Shown: positions 44,475-53,995, counted from the stretch's first letter. The stretch is DNA of 64,000 nucleotides from Bacteroidota bacterium (GCA_015222055.1 JADFUR010000039.1:1-64000), one strand, 5' to 3'. A program made the numbers and translations. Notes: a model not told the origin generated them from the letters alone.

Positions 44475-45440
44475 ATGATAGTTGTAACAGGAGCAGCCGG
44501 TTTTATTGGAAGCAACCTAGTAAAAAGGCTAAATGATGAAGGATATAGAGATATAGTATTAGTTGATGACTTTTCCAATAATCAAAAAAACAAAAATTTT
44601 GAAAATAAGATTTATTCTCAAAAAGTTGAGAGAACAGTTTTTTTTGATTGGCTAGATGAGAATCAAAAATTTGTAGAATTTATTTTTCATATGGGAGCAA
44701 GGTCTGCCACAACAGGATTCGACAAATCCGTTTATGATGAGTTAAATTTAAACTACTCTAAAAAAGTTTGGCTTGCTTGCGTAGAATATGGTCTTCCTTT
44801 GGTTTATGCGTCTTCTGCTGCTACTTATGGTATGGGAGATTATGGTTACGAAGACAATCACGAGATTATTTATAAGTTAAAGCCATTAAATTTATATGGT
44901 AAATCAAAAAATGATTTTGATAAATGGGCATTAAAGCAAGCTCAAAAACCATATTTTTGGGCAGGCTTGAAGTTCTTTAATGTATATGGCCCAAATGAAT
45001 ATCATAAAGGAAGAATGGCTTCTGTTATTTTACATTCATATAATCAGATAAAAAAAACAGGAAAAATGAATATGTTCCGTTCACATAATCCAAATTTTAA
45101 AGATGGGGAACAGATGCGAGATTTTGTTTATGTGAAAGATTTAGCAGAGATAATGTTTTTTTTAATGAATCACCGAAAAGATTCAGGACTTTATAATGTA
45201 GGTACAGGCAAGGCTCGTACTTTTTACGATTTAGTTAGCAATACATTTAAAGCAATGGGGGTTGATGAAAATATTCAATTTATTGATACTCCTGAAGATA
45301 TTCGAGATAAGTATCAATATTTTACTCAAGCCAAGATGGACAAATTATTATCAATTGGTTATGATAAAGGTTTTTGTTCGCTCGAAGACGGTGTTGAAGA
45401 TTATGTTAAAAATTATTTAATGAGGAATGTATATAGCTAG
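44475..45440 (+). CDS. hldD: ADP-L-glycero-D-manno-heptose 6-epimerase
   Basis: 321 residues, extended SDR family. It epimerises ADP-D-glycero- to ADP-L-glycero-manno-heptose for the LPS inner core. The NADP-binding motif is VTGAAGFIGSNLVKRL. The HldD-specific FHMGARSATTGFDKS, the catalytic YGKSKNDFDKWAL (Tyr-x3-Lys), KFFNVYGPNEYHKGRMASV and DGEQMRDFVYVKDLAE are all present. Length and motifs agree with HldD/RfaD. It fits with gmhB elsewhere in the window. A terminator follows at 45468. Confidence 0.95.
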   Translation: MIVVTGAAGFIGSNLVKRLNDEGYRDIVLVDDFSNNQKNKNFENKIYSQKVERTVFFDWLDENQKFVEFIFHMGARSATTGFDKSVYDELNLNYSKKVWLACVEYGLPLVYASSAATYGMGDYGYEDNHEIIYKLKPLNLYGKSKNDFDKWALKQAQKPYFWAGLKFFNVYGPNEYHKGRMASVILHSYNQIKKTGKMNMFRSHNPNFKDGEQMRDFVYVKDLAEIMFFLMNHRKDSGLYNVGTGKARTFYDLVSNTFKAMGVDENIQFIDTPEDIRDKYQYFTQAKMDKLLSIGYDKGFCSLEDGVEDYVKNYLMRNVYS

Positions 45441-45467
45441 AGAATAAAGTTAATATAAATTTTTTTT

Positions 45468-45500
45468 AAAAGCTCTTTAAAATTCTAAAGAGCTTTTATT
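45468..45500 (+). terminator. Intrinsic terminator after hldD
   Basis: AAAAGCTCTTTA pairs with TAAAGAGCTTTT around AAATTC, followed by ATTTTTAA. The upstream T8 run suggests it can also work on the minus strand for transcripts of the histidine kinase gene. Confidence 0.8.
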
Positions 45501-45502
45501 TT

Positions 45503-45572
45503 TAATCCGAAGTTATTTAACAAAGGTTGTGCTCAAATAATAAAAGCTACGGATTGCAAATCCGTAGCTGCA
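45503..45572 (+). repeat. Two-hairpin dispersed repeat, copy 2 (left hairpin degraded)
   Basis: AGCTACGGATT (45545-45555), loop GCA, AATCCGTAGCT (45559-45569) is a perfect 11-bp stem equal to the second hairpin of family A, followed by GCATGAG. AATCCGAAGTTATT at 45504-45517 is the remaining right arm of the first hairpin. It lies just after the hldD terminator and before the end of the histidine kinase gene. Confidence 0.65.
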
Positions 45573-45586
45573 TGAGTTAGAGTATT

Positions 45587-48256
45587 TTATTCTGTTGGCA
45601 AAGTGAAAATAAAACGACTTCCTTTCTCTAATTCGCTTTCAACCCAAATTTTACCATTATGCTTTTCAACAAATTCTTTACATAGTACTAATCCTAAACC
45701 AGTACCGGTTTCTCCTGCAGTGCCCAACTTTGATTGACTTGTATTTAAACCAAATATTTTGTTTTGTGTTTTTTTATCAATCCCAACACCGTTATCTTCA
45801 ACTGTTATTTTAACATTTTTTTCAATTAACATTGCAGATATATTTACAGATCCTTTAATATTTGTAAATTTTAAAGCATTTGTTATTAAGTTGTGTAAAA
45901 CACTTGTAATCATGTTTCTGTCAGCATTAATATTTATGTCGTCGGTTAAAAAATAGTTTAAAGTGATTTTTTTTCCCAGTGCTATTTTTGTGTGCAATTC
46001 AACAATATTTTTAAAAAGTGATTTTAATGAAATTTTTTCAGGACTGAAATTCACTGCACCTTGTTGTGTTCGTGCCCACACTAATAGATTTTCTAATAAA
46101 TTATAAGCATTTTGTGAGCTTTTTGATATATTTTCGATATACTCTTCTCTTTTTTCTTTACTAATTTTTTTGTGATTTAATAATAATAAATTTGAAAAGC
46201 CAAGTATTGCGTTAAAGGGACTTTTTAAATCATGAGCAATAATTGAAAAAAATTTATCTTTAGTAGCATTTAATCCTTCTGCTTGTTCTTTAGCTGTTTT
46301 AAGTTCTTCCTCTATGTCTTTTTGTTTTGTAATATCTTCTTTTACAGCTATGTAATTCACTATTTCATTTTTGTCATTTTTGATAGGAGAAACAATTGCT
46401 TTTTCAATAAATTCTTCGCCATTTTTTTTCTTATTAATAAATTCTCCTTTCCATGTTTTACCAGATGATATTGTTTTCCACATTTCTACATAAGTTTTAT
46501 TGGAAGTTTTCCCAGAGTTGAAATTTTTTGGATTTAAACCCATTACTTCTTTTGCAGTATAGCCGGTTAATTTTTCAAAATGTGGATTTGCATATTCTAT
46601 ATTTCCTTGCAAATCTGTAATAAGAATGGTTGTTGGGCTTTGTTTTATCGCTGTCGACAGTTTGGTTATTTCCAATGAACTTGCTTTTCTTTTTGAAATG
46701 TTTCTCATTATTCCCTCTACACCTATTCTTTTGCCGGAATTATTGTACATGAATTTTGAGTTCGCTTCAAAACTTAAAGCTTTACCATCTTTATTTTTTA
46801 AAAGAATTTCAAAATTTTTAACAACCCCTTCTTTTTGTATTGCTGATAAAAATTTGGCACGATCATCTTCAAAATAATAAATGTCTTTTGGAAAATTTTT
46901 ACCAAGCAACTCTTCTTCATTATCATATCCTAACTCCTTCACTCCAGAAGGATTGATACAAATTAAATTTTGTTCATTATCAGATTGATAATAAACATCA
47001 ATCATATTATTTAAGATGTTTTTGTATTTTTCTTCACTTTTTTTTAGTGCATTAGATTGGGATAAAATTTTTTGGGAATTGCTTTTTAATAATTTTTTTT
47101 GATTAAGTATTTTTATAATTATTAGAAGAAAGAAAATTAATATAAGGAAAATTCCAGCAATCAAACAACAAATAATTTTTTGTTGTTTAATTTCAGCTAG
47201 GTTTTGAATTTTTTCAATTTGCAGTTGCTCGTTTTTATTTTTTTCTTCATTTATTTTAAATAGAGTTTTTATTGAATTAATTTGTCTGTCACTCTCTGTA
47301 GAAAACAAGTAGTCTTTTATTTGAGAATAAGACATATAATAAAGATAAGCTTTTTTATATAAATTTTGAGATTTGTATATATTAGAAAGTGTTAAATTCG
47401 CTTCTTTCTCTCTGAATTTTGCTCCAATTTGTTGTGAAATTATTAAACTTTCATTTGCATATTCTTTTGCTTTTTTATATTTTTTTTGAGAAGCAAATAT
47501 TTTAGCTATCTCATTTTTTAAAGTTGCAATTATAGTTTTATTAGTATTTAAACGCTTGCTTATTTTAAGAGCTTCTTCATATTCCTTTAATGCTTCTTCT
47601 GTTTTGTCTTCCTGAATTAAAATGTCACCAAGATTTTTTTTTGCTATAGTTAGCCCTTCTTTATCATGGTTTTTTTTTCTCATTTTTATCACTCGATCAA
47701 TAAAATACCTTGCTTTTTTGTAGTTACCCAATTCTGTGTATGTTCGACCTAAATTGTAGTAAAGATATGCTTTTTGCGTAATGTTATCATTGTTTTTAGA
47801 ACTCTCAAAAGCTTTTTCAAAAAAATTAAGGGCTTGATTCATCTCATTTCTGTAAATGTGAAGATTGCCTATGTTTATGTAGGCATAAGTGAGTTGTTCG
47901 AAATTATTGTGTTTTTTTGCAAGTTTCACCCCTTCATAATATAATTCGAGAGCCTTTGCATAAATACCTTTATTTCTATATATAACTCCTGTGAAACTTA
48001 GGGCTTTTAATTTTTCTTCTATGTTAACAATACTATCTGATAGCTCTAATGCACGAGTTCCAAATATGAGGGCAGAATCTGTATCGGTATTTCTGTATAG
48101 CCAACAAAGTTCGTTAAGCAATTTAATCTTTTTGTTATTATCATTACTTTGTCTTAAATTGGTTTTTAGACTGTCAATTTTAAACTGATTTTGAGAAAAG
48201 ACCGAAGAACTAATAACAATAAAATGAAAAAGAAATAGAAATCGAAATATTTTCAT
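45587..48256 (-). CDS. Membrane histidine kinase with TPR sensor and two PAS domains
   Basis: 889 residues. Signal peptide (about 1-21), periplasmic TPR repeats at about 30-330 (AYLYYNLGRTYTELGNYKKARYFI), one transmembrane helix at about 360-382, then two cytoplasmic PAS/PAC units at about 405-525 and 530-650 (PTTILITDLQGNIEYANPHFEKLTGY). HisKA has the phospho-acceptor H675 in FFSIIAHDLKSPFNAILGF. The HATPase boxes are NLITNALKFT, VEDNGVGID and GTAGETGTGLGLVLCKEF. No receiver domain is attached and no response-regulator gene is adjacent, so its partner is encoded elsewhere. The TPR-TM arrangement is the same as in the HTH regulator at 28999, with a kinase in place of the DNA-binding domain. 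Confidence 0.93.
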   Translation of the reverse strand: MKIFRFLFLFHFIVISSSVFSQNQFKIDSLKTNLRQSNDNNKKIKLLNELCWLYRNTDTDSALIFGTRALELSDSIVNIEEKLKALSFTGVIYRNKGIYAKALELYYEGVKLAKKHNNFEQLTYAYINIGNLHIYRNEMNQALNFFEKAFESSKNNDNITQKAYLYYNLGRTYTELGNYKKARYFIDRVIKMRKKNHDKEGLTIAKKNLGDILIQEDKTEEALKEYEEALKISKRLNTNKTIIATLKNEIAKIFASQKKYKKAKEYANESLIISQQIGAKFREKEANLTLSNIYKSQNLYKKAYLYYMSYSQIKDYLFSTESDRQINSIKTLFKINEEKNKNEQLQIEKIQNLAEIKQQKIICCLIAGIFLILIFFLLIIIKILNQKKLLKSNSQKILSQSNALKKSEEKYKNILNNMIDVYYQSDNEQNLICINPSGVKELGYDNEEELLGKNFPKDIYYFEDDRAKFLSAIQKEGVVKNFEILLKNKDGKALSFEANSKFMYNNSGKRIGVEGIMRNISKRKASSLEITKLSTAIKQSPTTILITDLQGNIEYANPHFEKLTGYTAKEVMGLNPKNFNSGKTSNKTYVEMWKTISSGKTWKGEFINKKKNGEEFIEKAIVSPIKNDKNEIVNYIAVKEDITKQKDIEEELKTAKEQAEGLNATKDKFFSIIAHDLKSPFNAILGFSNLLLLNHKKISKEKREEYIENISKSSQNAYNLLENLLVWARTQQGAVNFSPEKISLKSLFKNIVELHTKIALGKKITLNYFLTDDININADRNMITSVLHNLITNALKFTNIKGSVNISAMLIEKNVKITVEDNGVGIDKKTQNKIFGLNTSQSKLGTAGETGTGLGLVLCKEFVEKHNGKIWVESELEKGSRFIFTLPTE

Positions 48257-48319
48257 ATTACAGATAGTTTTATAAATTATAATTGGGTGAGTACGAATAT
48301 AATAAAAAAATAAGTTATA

Positions 48320-48356
48320 AAAAAATGGCGGTCAAAAATTGACCGCCATTTTTTTA
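48320..48356 (-). terminator. Intrinsic terminator after the S9 peptidase gene
   Basis: AAATGGCGGTCAA and TTGACCGCCATTT form a 13-bp perfect stem with A/T runs on both sides. It lies 17 bases beyond the peptidase stop on the minus strand and upstream of the histidine kinase gene, separating the two units. Confidence 0.85.
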
Positions 48357-48372
48357 TAACTTAAAAAAGCAA

Positions 48373-50304
48373 TTATTTTTCAGTTTTAACTTCTGTTTCA
48401 ACTTTTGTTTTATCTCCAATGTGATTATCTAAGAAATCGCCCATTGCTTTGTAAAAGTCCATTCGATTTTCTTCGTTATGGAAACCATGACCTTCATTAT
48501 CTTTTACCATATATTCAACTTCAATACCACGAGCTTTCATGGCAGCAACCATTTGGTCTGATTCGTTTTTATTTACACGTGGGTCATTAGCACCTTGAGC
48601 AATAAATAATGGAACTATAATTTTATCTACATGAAAAACAGGTGAAGCTGCAGCAAGTAAAACGCTGTCTTTTACAGGATCTCCAACTTGATTATACATC
48701 ATTTCTAACATAGGTTTCCAGTAAGGAGGAATAGATTTCATAAAAGTAAATAAGTTTGAAACACCAACATAATCTACACCACAAGCATATAATTCAGGAG
48801 TGAATGTTAAGCCGGCAAGTGTTGCATAGCCACCATAACTTGCACCATATATTGCAATACGTTCTGGGTCGGCAATACCTTCATCTATTAACCATTGAAC
48901 ACCATCAGAAATATCATCTTGCATTGTAAGTCCCCATTTTTTGTAGCTTGCTTCTAAGAATTTTCTTCCATATCCTGTAGAGCCTCTAAAGTTCATTTGT
49001 AAAACAGCATAGCCTTTGTTTGCAAGATATTGAACTTCAGGATTAAAACCCCAATTATCGCGAGCCCAAGGACCTCCGTGAGGATTTATTACAACTGGCA
49101 AATTTTTAGCTTCAATACCTTTAGGCAATGTTAAATAACCATGAATAGTTAAACCATCGCGTGATTTATATTCAATAGGTTTTTCTACTGCCATATTGTT
49201 TTCATCAATCCAAGGAGCTGCATCAATAATTTTTTCTAATTTATCAGAGTTTTTATCGAATAAATAATAAGCTCCCAAAGAACGGTCGCTATATGTTCTT
49301 ATAATAAATTTATCTTCGTTTTTTGTTTCGCTTGTTATAGCAATTTCATATTGTCCAAGATCTTTTCTTAATCGTGTAAATAAATTTTCGGTTTCTTTGT
49401 CAAAAAAATGTCTGTGTCGTTTGTCGGTAACGTAAGAAACAGAGGTAACAACTTTACGCTTTTTTGAATAACTCAAATTAGATACATCAACTTCGTCGTT
49501 TTTATAAATAGTTTCAATTTCTTTGCCATTGGCAATATCAAATAAAACAATTTCATTTTTATCACGGTTTAAGTTCGAAGAAGCATAAACATTTTTGTTT
49601 TCAAAATCGAAAAACATTGGGTTAACACCTTCTTTATAATCAGTAGTTAACACAACTTTGAATTCCTGTTTTTCGGTATCGCGGTATAGAAGACTTGTTT
49701 CAAGGCCATTAAGAACAAACGCAACTCTCAATTTACCAGCATGGTCAGTCATCCATCCCATTATGTTTCCAGGATTTTCGGTAATCATATTCATTTCGCC
49801 TGTAATAATATTTAAACGATAAGGGTCAAAAATTTGAGGGTTTCTTTTGTTTAAACCAATAATTATTTCATCAGGAATTTCTTCTAAGTCGTCAATAATT
49901 TGAGTTCTAACTCCTTCAAAATCGGTTAAGCAAATTAAGTTGCTACCATCAATATTTACACCAAAAAGTTTGTAATTTTCGTTTCCTCCTGTATCTCTTA
50001 AGAATAAAATTCTGTTATTATTAGCCCAGAAATACCCTGAGATATCTCTTGTTGTATCTTTGGTTAATTGAATTACAGATTCTTTTCCAATTTCTTGAAC
50101 AAAAATATTCATCCGTTTTTCGAAAGGAGCTTTGAATGAATAATATTTCCCGTCGGGAGAAATTTGGAATGATGATTTTTCTGGATTTCTAAAGAAATCT
50201 TTTAATGGTACTTTTTTTGCTATCATTTCTTTTTTTGTTTGATTGCATGAACTAAAAAAAGTAATAATTACTAAAGCAATAATAAAAAAATTAATTTTTT
50301 TCAT
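48373..50304 (-). CDS. S9-family serine peptidase (prolyl oligopeptidase/acylaminoacyl-peptidase type), lipoprotein
   Basis: 643 residues. The lipobox is FFSSC (Cys near residue 20). An N-terminal WD/TolB-like propeller spans about 35-380 ([28 protein letters not shown] in pieces). The alpha/beta-hydrolase domain at about 390-625 has [38 protein letters not shown] in pieces, the nucleophile S489 in [10 protein letters not shown]574 in GANDPRVN and H606 in EGHGFHNEE. It should cleave short peptides in the periplasm or at the membrane. The Lys/Glu-rich tail ([13 protein letters not shown]) is extra. It is a stand-alone gene ended by its own terminator and divergent from yqgE. Confidence 0.93.
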   Translation of the reverse strand: MKKINFFIIALVIITFFSSCNQTKKEMIAKKVPLKDFFRNPEKSSFQISPDGKYYSFKAPFEKRMNIFVQEIGKESVIQLTKDTTRDISGYFWANNNRILFLRDTGGNENYKLFGVNIDGSNLICLTDFEGVRTQIIDDLEEIPDEIIIGLNKRNPQIFDPYRLNIITGEMNMITENPGNIMGWMTDHAGKLRVAFVLNGLETSLLYRDTEKQEFKVVLTTDYKEGVNPMFFDFENKNVYASSNLNRDKNEIVLFDIANGKEIETIYKNDEVDVSNLSYSKKRKVVTSVSYVTDKRHRHFFDKETENLFTRLRKDLGQYEIAITSETKNEDKFIIRTYSDRSLGAYYLFDKNSDKLEKIIDAAPWIDENNMAVEKPIEYKSRDGLTIHGYLTLPKGIEAKNLPVVINPHGGPWARDNWGFNPEVQYLANKGYAVLQMNFRGSTGYGRKFLEASYKKWGLTMQDDISDGVQWLIDEGIADPERIAIYGASYGGYATLAGLTFTPELYACGVDYVGVSNLFTFMKSIPPYWKPMLEMMYNQVGDPVKDSVLLAAASPVFHVDKIIVPLFIAQGANDPRVNKNESDQMVAAMKARGIEVEYMVKDNEGHGFHNEENRMDFYKAMGDFLDNHIGDKTKVETEVKTEK

Positions 50305-50451
50305 ATTTTTAATACTTATTTTTTATAAGAATAATGACCCTCTTTATCGTTATCCTTTATTGTTTATAATAAATTTGGATAGAGGTTTTAATTTTAAGTA
50401 AATGTAAAACATTTTTTAGTATTCATAAAATATTTTTTATAATTTCGTAAT

Positions 50452-51039
50452 ATGAATTTAGATCTTAACATATTTGATGTTGAAAATAATTTAGAACAAG
50501 TTGGTGAAGGAAAAATTTTAATATCGGAGCCTTTTGCTACCGACGATTATTTTCATCGTTCGATAGTGCTTTTAACAGAGCATAATGAAAAAGATTCGTT
50601 TGGTTTTATATTAAACAAACCTATAGATATTCAGCCAAACGATATATTAATAGACTTCCCGAAATCTGAATTTAATGTTTCAATTGGTGGACCGGTTAAT
50701 CAAGATTCTGTTTATTATATTCATACTTTAGGTGATAAAATTCCAAATAGTATTAATATCTGCAAGAATGTTTTTTGGGGTGGCGATTTTGATGTTTTGA
50801 GGCAATTAGTTAAACAAGGTTTAGTTATGAAAAATGAATTGCGTTTTTTTATTGGCTATTCTGGGTGGGAATCTGAACAATTAAATGAAGAGTTATCAAA
50901 GAAGTATTGGATTGTTTCTGAAATTTCGGCAGTTAAGATAATGAATGTTAAAAAAGATTATTGGAAAAATATTCTTGATAGTCTTGGTGAAAAATATAAA
51001 ATTTGGGCAAATTCACCTAAGGATCCGAACATGAATTAG
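50452..51039 (+). CDS. YqgE/AlgH-family protein
   Basis: 195 residues, within the family range of about 185-200. It opens with GEGKILISEPFATDDYFHRSIVLLTEH, the hallmark of DUF179/YqgE, followed by GFILNKPID, SIGGPVNQDSVYYIHTLG, the conserved GGDFDVLRQLV and FIGYSGWESEQLNEEL. The family is widespread and its biochemical role is not established. Its TAG overlaps the TAA of the convergent aminotransferase-like gene in the shared bases TTAG (51036-51039). Confidence 0.92.
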   Translation: MNLDLNIFDVENNLEQVGEGKILISEPFATDDYFHRSIVLLTEHNEKDSFGFILNKPIDIQPNDILIDFPKSEFNVSIGGPVNQDSVYYIHTLGDKIPNSINICKNVFWGGDFDVLRQLVKQGLVMKNELRFFIGYSGWESEQLNEELSKKYWIVSEISAVKIMNVKKDYWKNILDSLGEKYKIWANSPKDPNMN

Positions 51040-51893
51040 TCATCAAAAGAAATTTCGTTAAGCTTATTGTTTAATATTTTTGATGTTTTGCTAAAGTACC
51101 GTCGATTTTTATAAGCGACAATCCACTTTATACCAAAAATAGCATTTGTTAAAAAAAGTTCGTCAGCTGATAATAAGTCTGTAGGTTTAATATTACAATC
51201 ATCAAAAACAATATAATTAAGAGATAGTGCAGTTTTAATAATTTGATTTCGCATTATGTTTGGAATGCAACCATCGGTTAAAGAGGGAGTATATAGTTGA
51301 TTATTTTTTACAATAAATATATTTGAGTTCACAGCTTCCACAATTTTATTTTCTTGGTTAAGAATAATGCAATCGTCAATGTTGTTTTTTTGTTTATATA
51401 TTTCGGCAAGAACAAAAAGTAAAGCATTTGATAAACTTAAGTCTGAAAAATAATCTGCACTTTTTTTAATTTCATTATAAATATCAATTACTAATCCTTT
51501 GTTATTAAGAATGTATTTTGCGTGTTCTAGCTCTTCAGCTTCAATAATAAACGAAATATTGTTTGATAAAGGTTTGTATGAAGCTCCATCGGAACGAAAA
51601 ACAGACAAGCGAATTTTTGCACCTTGAAACAATTTGTTTCTATTTAACAATTTCACAATCAGATTGTTAATATATTTTGGCGTAAAATAATCAGATACGC
51701 TCATGTATAGTTTTTCAATTCCATACATAAGACGCGAATAGTGTTCATTAAAAAATTGAACTTTTGTTCCGCTTGCATGCATTGTTTCAAAAAGACCGTC
51801 ACCGTAGCGAAAGGCTCTGTTTTTACATGTTAATACAGGCGAATCATTCAGATAAAAATCCCCATTATTACATATATATTTTGACTTTATCAT
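51036..51893 (-). CDS. Class IV aminotransferase-like protein lacking the PLP lysine
   Basis: 285 residues, fold type IV PLP family (aminodeoxychorismate lyase, BCAT). The family N-terminal motif RAFRYGDGLFETM, the later ILNQENKIVEAVNSNIFIVKN, and TDGCIPNIMRNQII are all well conserved and fix the alignment. The segment that should hold the Schiff-base lysine (normally LKxxNxLxxVLA, K159 in E. coli PabC) reads DLSLSNALLFVLA, so the lysine is Ser153, encoded AGT. The Asn after it is kept. Either it has lost aminotransferase/lyase activity or another lysine is used. It does not look like a decaying pseudogene, since the frame is intact and otherwise conserved. Confidence 0.85.
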   Translation of the reverse strand: MIKSKYICNNGDFYLNDSPVLTCKNRAFRYGDGLFETMHASGTKVQFFNEHYSRLMYGIEKLYMSVSDYFTPKYINNLIVKLLNRNKLFQGAKIRLSVFRSDGASYKPLSNNISFIIEAEELEHAKYILNNKGLVIDIYNEIKKSADYFSDLSLSNALLFVLAEIYKQKNNIDDCIILNQENKIVEAVNSNIFIVKNNQLYTPSLTDGCIPNIMRNQIIKTALSLNYIVFDDCNIKPTDLLSADELFLTNAIFGIKWIVAYKNRRYFSKTSKILNNKLNEISFDD

Positions 51894-51930
51894 TTAACAA
51901 GTTAAAAATTCATAAATTGTTTCAATCTCA

Positions 51931-52014
51931 GCTCTTTCGGATTTGTAATTCGAAAGTTATTAATAAAATTTAAGCTCAAATTTATAAGCTACGGATTATA
52001 AATCCTTAGCAGCG
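51931..52014 (+). repeat. Two-hairpin dispersed repeat, copy 3
   Basis: GCTCTTTCGGATTTGTAATT then CGAAAG forms the first hairpin (51934-51956). After a spacer of about 30 bases, GCTACGGATTATAAATCCTTAGC (51988-52010) forms the second, then AGCG. It lies between the aminotransferase-like gene and gmhB. Confidence 0.75.
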
Positions 52015-52049
52015 TTAACAATTAACAATTAACAATTAATAATTAATAA
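52014..52049. repeat. Tandem AACAATT/AATAATT repeat over the gmhB stop
   Basis: TTAACAA repeated three times and then two TTAATAA-type variants run without interruption from the edge of repeat copy 3 into the last codons of gmhB (KKIINY plus stop). The gmhB C-terminus is therefore partly made of this short repeat. Confidence 0.6.
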
Positions 52050-52527
52050 TTTTTTTACAGTATTTTGAGATGTTTTCATTAGCGTTAATTTTAATTGTTT
52101 GCAAACCAATTTTTTTTCCTGCTTCAATGTCTCGCTCACCATCTCCAATAAGGAAAGAAGATGAAATATCAATATTGAAACGAGCAATTGCTTTTTCTAG
52201 CATCAATGTATCGGGTTTTCTGCACAAGCATTTTTCATTACTTGAGTGATGAGGGCAATAATAAATTTCAGTTAATTCGACATTTTGTTTCTTTAAATTA
52301 TTTTTTAAATAATCATGAACCTCCTCAACATTTTTTTTGGTATAAATACCTTTTGAGATACCGCCTTGGTTAGATATTATTATTAATAAGAAATTATTTT
52401 CTTGAAATTTTTGTAAGCTCTCAACTATACCTTCATTTATTTTAAAATCTTCAACTCTATAAATATAATAATGACCTTTATCACTATTAATTACACCGTC
52501 GCGGTCAAGAAATATTGCTTTATTCAT
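52036..52527 (-). CDS. gmhB: D-glycero-D-manno-heptose-1,7-bisphosphate 7-phosphatase
   Basis: 163 residues, HAD superfamily IIIA. It removes the 7-phosphate in ADP-heptose synthesis for LPS. The nucleophile motif is IFLDRDGVIN (Asp8, Asp10), motif II is IIISNQGGISKG, and the GmhB-specific zinc loop is CPHHSSNEKCLCRKP with its Cys-His-Cys-Cys ligands. The late acidic motif is LIGDGERDIEAGKKIG. It works in the pathway that ends with HldD at 44475. Its 3' end abuts a repeat. Confidence 0.93.
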   Translation of the reverse strand: MNKAIFLDRDGVINSDKGHYYIYRVEDFKINEGIVESLQKFQENNFLLIIISNQGGISKGIYTKKNVEEVHDYLKNNLKKQNVELTEIYYCPHHSSNEKCLCRKPDTLMLEKAIARFNIDISSSFLIGDGERDIEAGKKIGLQTIKINANENISKYCKKIINY

Positions 52528-52644
52528 TTGGAATGATATTTTTTACAAACTTAAAGAAACAATAAATATTTAACAAAAGGTAAAAAAATAATTTTAATAG
52601 TCAAAGGACTTATTTTCCCTTCTTAAAATAATTAATTATTTGTT

Positions 52645-52724
52645 CGCTCTTACGAATTTGTAATCTGTAAGTTTTAATTGTGTATGAGTTTTTAAATTTT
52701 CGGATTTCAAATTGGAAAAAGCAG
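52645..52724 (+). repeat. Two-hairpin dispersed repeat, copy 4 (diverged)
   Basis: GCTCTTACGAATTTGTAATCTGTAAG (52646-52671) and, after the spacer, TTTTCGGATTTCAAATTGGAAAAAGCAG (52697-52724) keep the two-hairpin plan with several compensated and uncompensated changes. It occupies most of the gap between gmhB and the rhomboid gene. Confidence 0.6.
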
Positions 52725-52752
52725 TGTTGTTAGTTTATTTTTAATTTAAGAA

Positions 52753-53358
52753 CTAAAAGCTAAAAAGATTATTGATAAAAACTTGAAATAATTCGGGCTT
52801 TAAAATAATTGGAAAGATTAGTCCGAAAACAGCACCCCAAAAGTGAGCATCGTGACCAATATCATCAACATTTTTTTTGCTCATATAATAGGAATAAGCT
52901 AAGTATAGAAGAGCAAATATGATTCCAGGAATAGGAAGAATACCAAAAAACCAGACCTTATTAAGCGGGTCAAAAAATATGCTTGCAAATACTACTGCAG
53001 ATACTGCTCCTGAAGCACCTAATGCATTGTAATTGTAATTTTCGCGATTTTTGAACAGAGAATATATTATTGAAATAATTATTCCTCCTGCATACAAACA
53101 AATGAAAAGTAAGTTTGCATTTTCCCTAAAATAATAATGAAAGTAATATTCAAGCGAAGTGCCAAATGAATATAAAACTATCATGTTTATTATTAAATGC
53201 ATATAATTAGCGTGCAAAAGAGCGTAAGAAATTATTCTATACCATTGTTTGCGGTGATAAATTTGGTAGGCATTAAAATTATATTTATAGATAAGCTCTT
53301 TTTTATTAAAAGCAGCAAAAGAGACCAACGTTGTAACTATAATTATTATTAGCGTCAT
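52753..53358 (-). CDS. Rhomboid-family intramembrane serine protease
   Basis: 201 residues with six hydrophobic segments. The catalytic serine is S116 in LGASGAVSAV (GxSG), and the catalytic His is H172 in HDAHFWGAVFG. Between TM1 and TM2 there is the usual WYRIISYALLHANYMHLIINM region, with the HANYMHLIxN motif. It cleaves transmembrane substrates within the inner membrane; the substrate is unknown. Size and motifs match the small bacterial rhomboids with no extra domains. Confidence 0.92.
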   Translation of the reverse strand: MTLIIIIVTTLVSFAAFNKKELIYKYNFNAYQIYHRKQWYRIISYALLHANYMHLIINMIVLYSFGTSLEYYFHYYFRENANLLFICLYAGGIIISIIYSLFKNRENYNYNALGASGAVSAVVFASIFFDPLNKVWFFGILPIPGIIFALLYLAYSYYMSKKNVDDIGHDAHFWGAVFGLIFPIILKPELFQVFINNLFSF

Positions 53359-53620
53359 TGATTTTGGTTTTTTCTTAATTTAAGTGGGTAATCCCTTTTA
53401 AAGCCTAAAGTTTTAATTGTTTATTGATTATTATTGATTCATAAATCTAAAGGCTAAAGTAAAAAAGCTAAAAGTTAGAATAAAAAGTATTTTAAAATTA
53501 TTTCTTTCTTTTATTGCAAAGATTAATCCCGATGCTTGGGGATTTGATAAATCATTTAGTATATTTTTTTTTATCCACTCTAAATCATACAGAACCTTAA
53601 TTTTAGTAAAAAAAATTTTG

Positions 53621-53995
53621 TTAATCACGAGGTTCAAATTCAAAAGGGATATCCAAAATTGAAGAAAAGTTAATTCCTGTTTTTAACATATCCTCATCAG
53701 GTTTCTCATAGCACCATAATATTGAATAATTTTTGCCTTTTTTATATAGTTCTTCAAGTTTTTTTAAAACATGAAATAATACTGTATGAGTTGATGAACT
53801 GAGGTATTGAAAAAAAAATTCACATTTTAATTTGTCAATATCATTACAAAAATTATCAATCCAATTAATGACAGGCAAAAAAGTTGCATTGGAATCTTCA
53901 GGTATTGAAACGCCATGAATTTTAAACATTAAATTTTTAGTATCCAAATAAATACTTGGACTGTCGTCAGTGGCTTCTATTTTTAAAACATTCAA
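53621..53995 (-). CDS. SiaC-family (DUF1987) regulatory phosphoprotein
   Basis: 124 residues, the normal length of DUF1987. Conserved text: ATDDSPSIYLDTKNLMFKIHGVSIPEDS in pieces, the central FFQYLSSSTHTVLFHVLKKLEELYKKGKNYSILWCYEKPDEDML in pieces, and INFSSILDIPFEFEPRD. In Pseudomonas, SiaC is phosphorylated by SiaB and controls a diguanylate cyclase. The conserved Ser/Thr segment SSSTHT here would be the phospho-site by analogy. No siaA/siaB/siaD neighbour is present in the window, so its partners are elsewhere. Confidence 0.85.
   Translation of the reverse strand: MNVLKIEATDDSPSIYLDTKNLMFKIHGVSIPEDSNATFLPVINWIDNFCNDIDKLKCEFFFQYLSSSTHTVLFHVLKKLEELYKKGKNYSILWCYEKPDEDMLKTGINFSSILDIPFEFEPRD

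Noticed and set aside
44351-44536. Plus-strand frame bridging mqnD and hldD
   Set aside because: It overlaps both well-supported genes in another frame and its composition is that of a shadow frame.
51036-51039. Shared TTAG at the ends of yqgE and the aminotransferase-like gene
   Set aside because: A four-base overlap of convergent stop codons is common in compact genomes and needs no special explanation, although it means no terminator separates the two.
53431-53643. 70-residue minus-strand frame beginning TTG inside the SiaC-like gene end
   Set aside because: It overlaps the SiaC-like gene by 23 bases, has only a TTG start, a Lys/Phe/Ile-rich composition expected by chance in this DNA, and no recognisable family. 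It may be the relic of a small membrane protein but I cannot support it.
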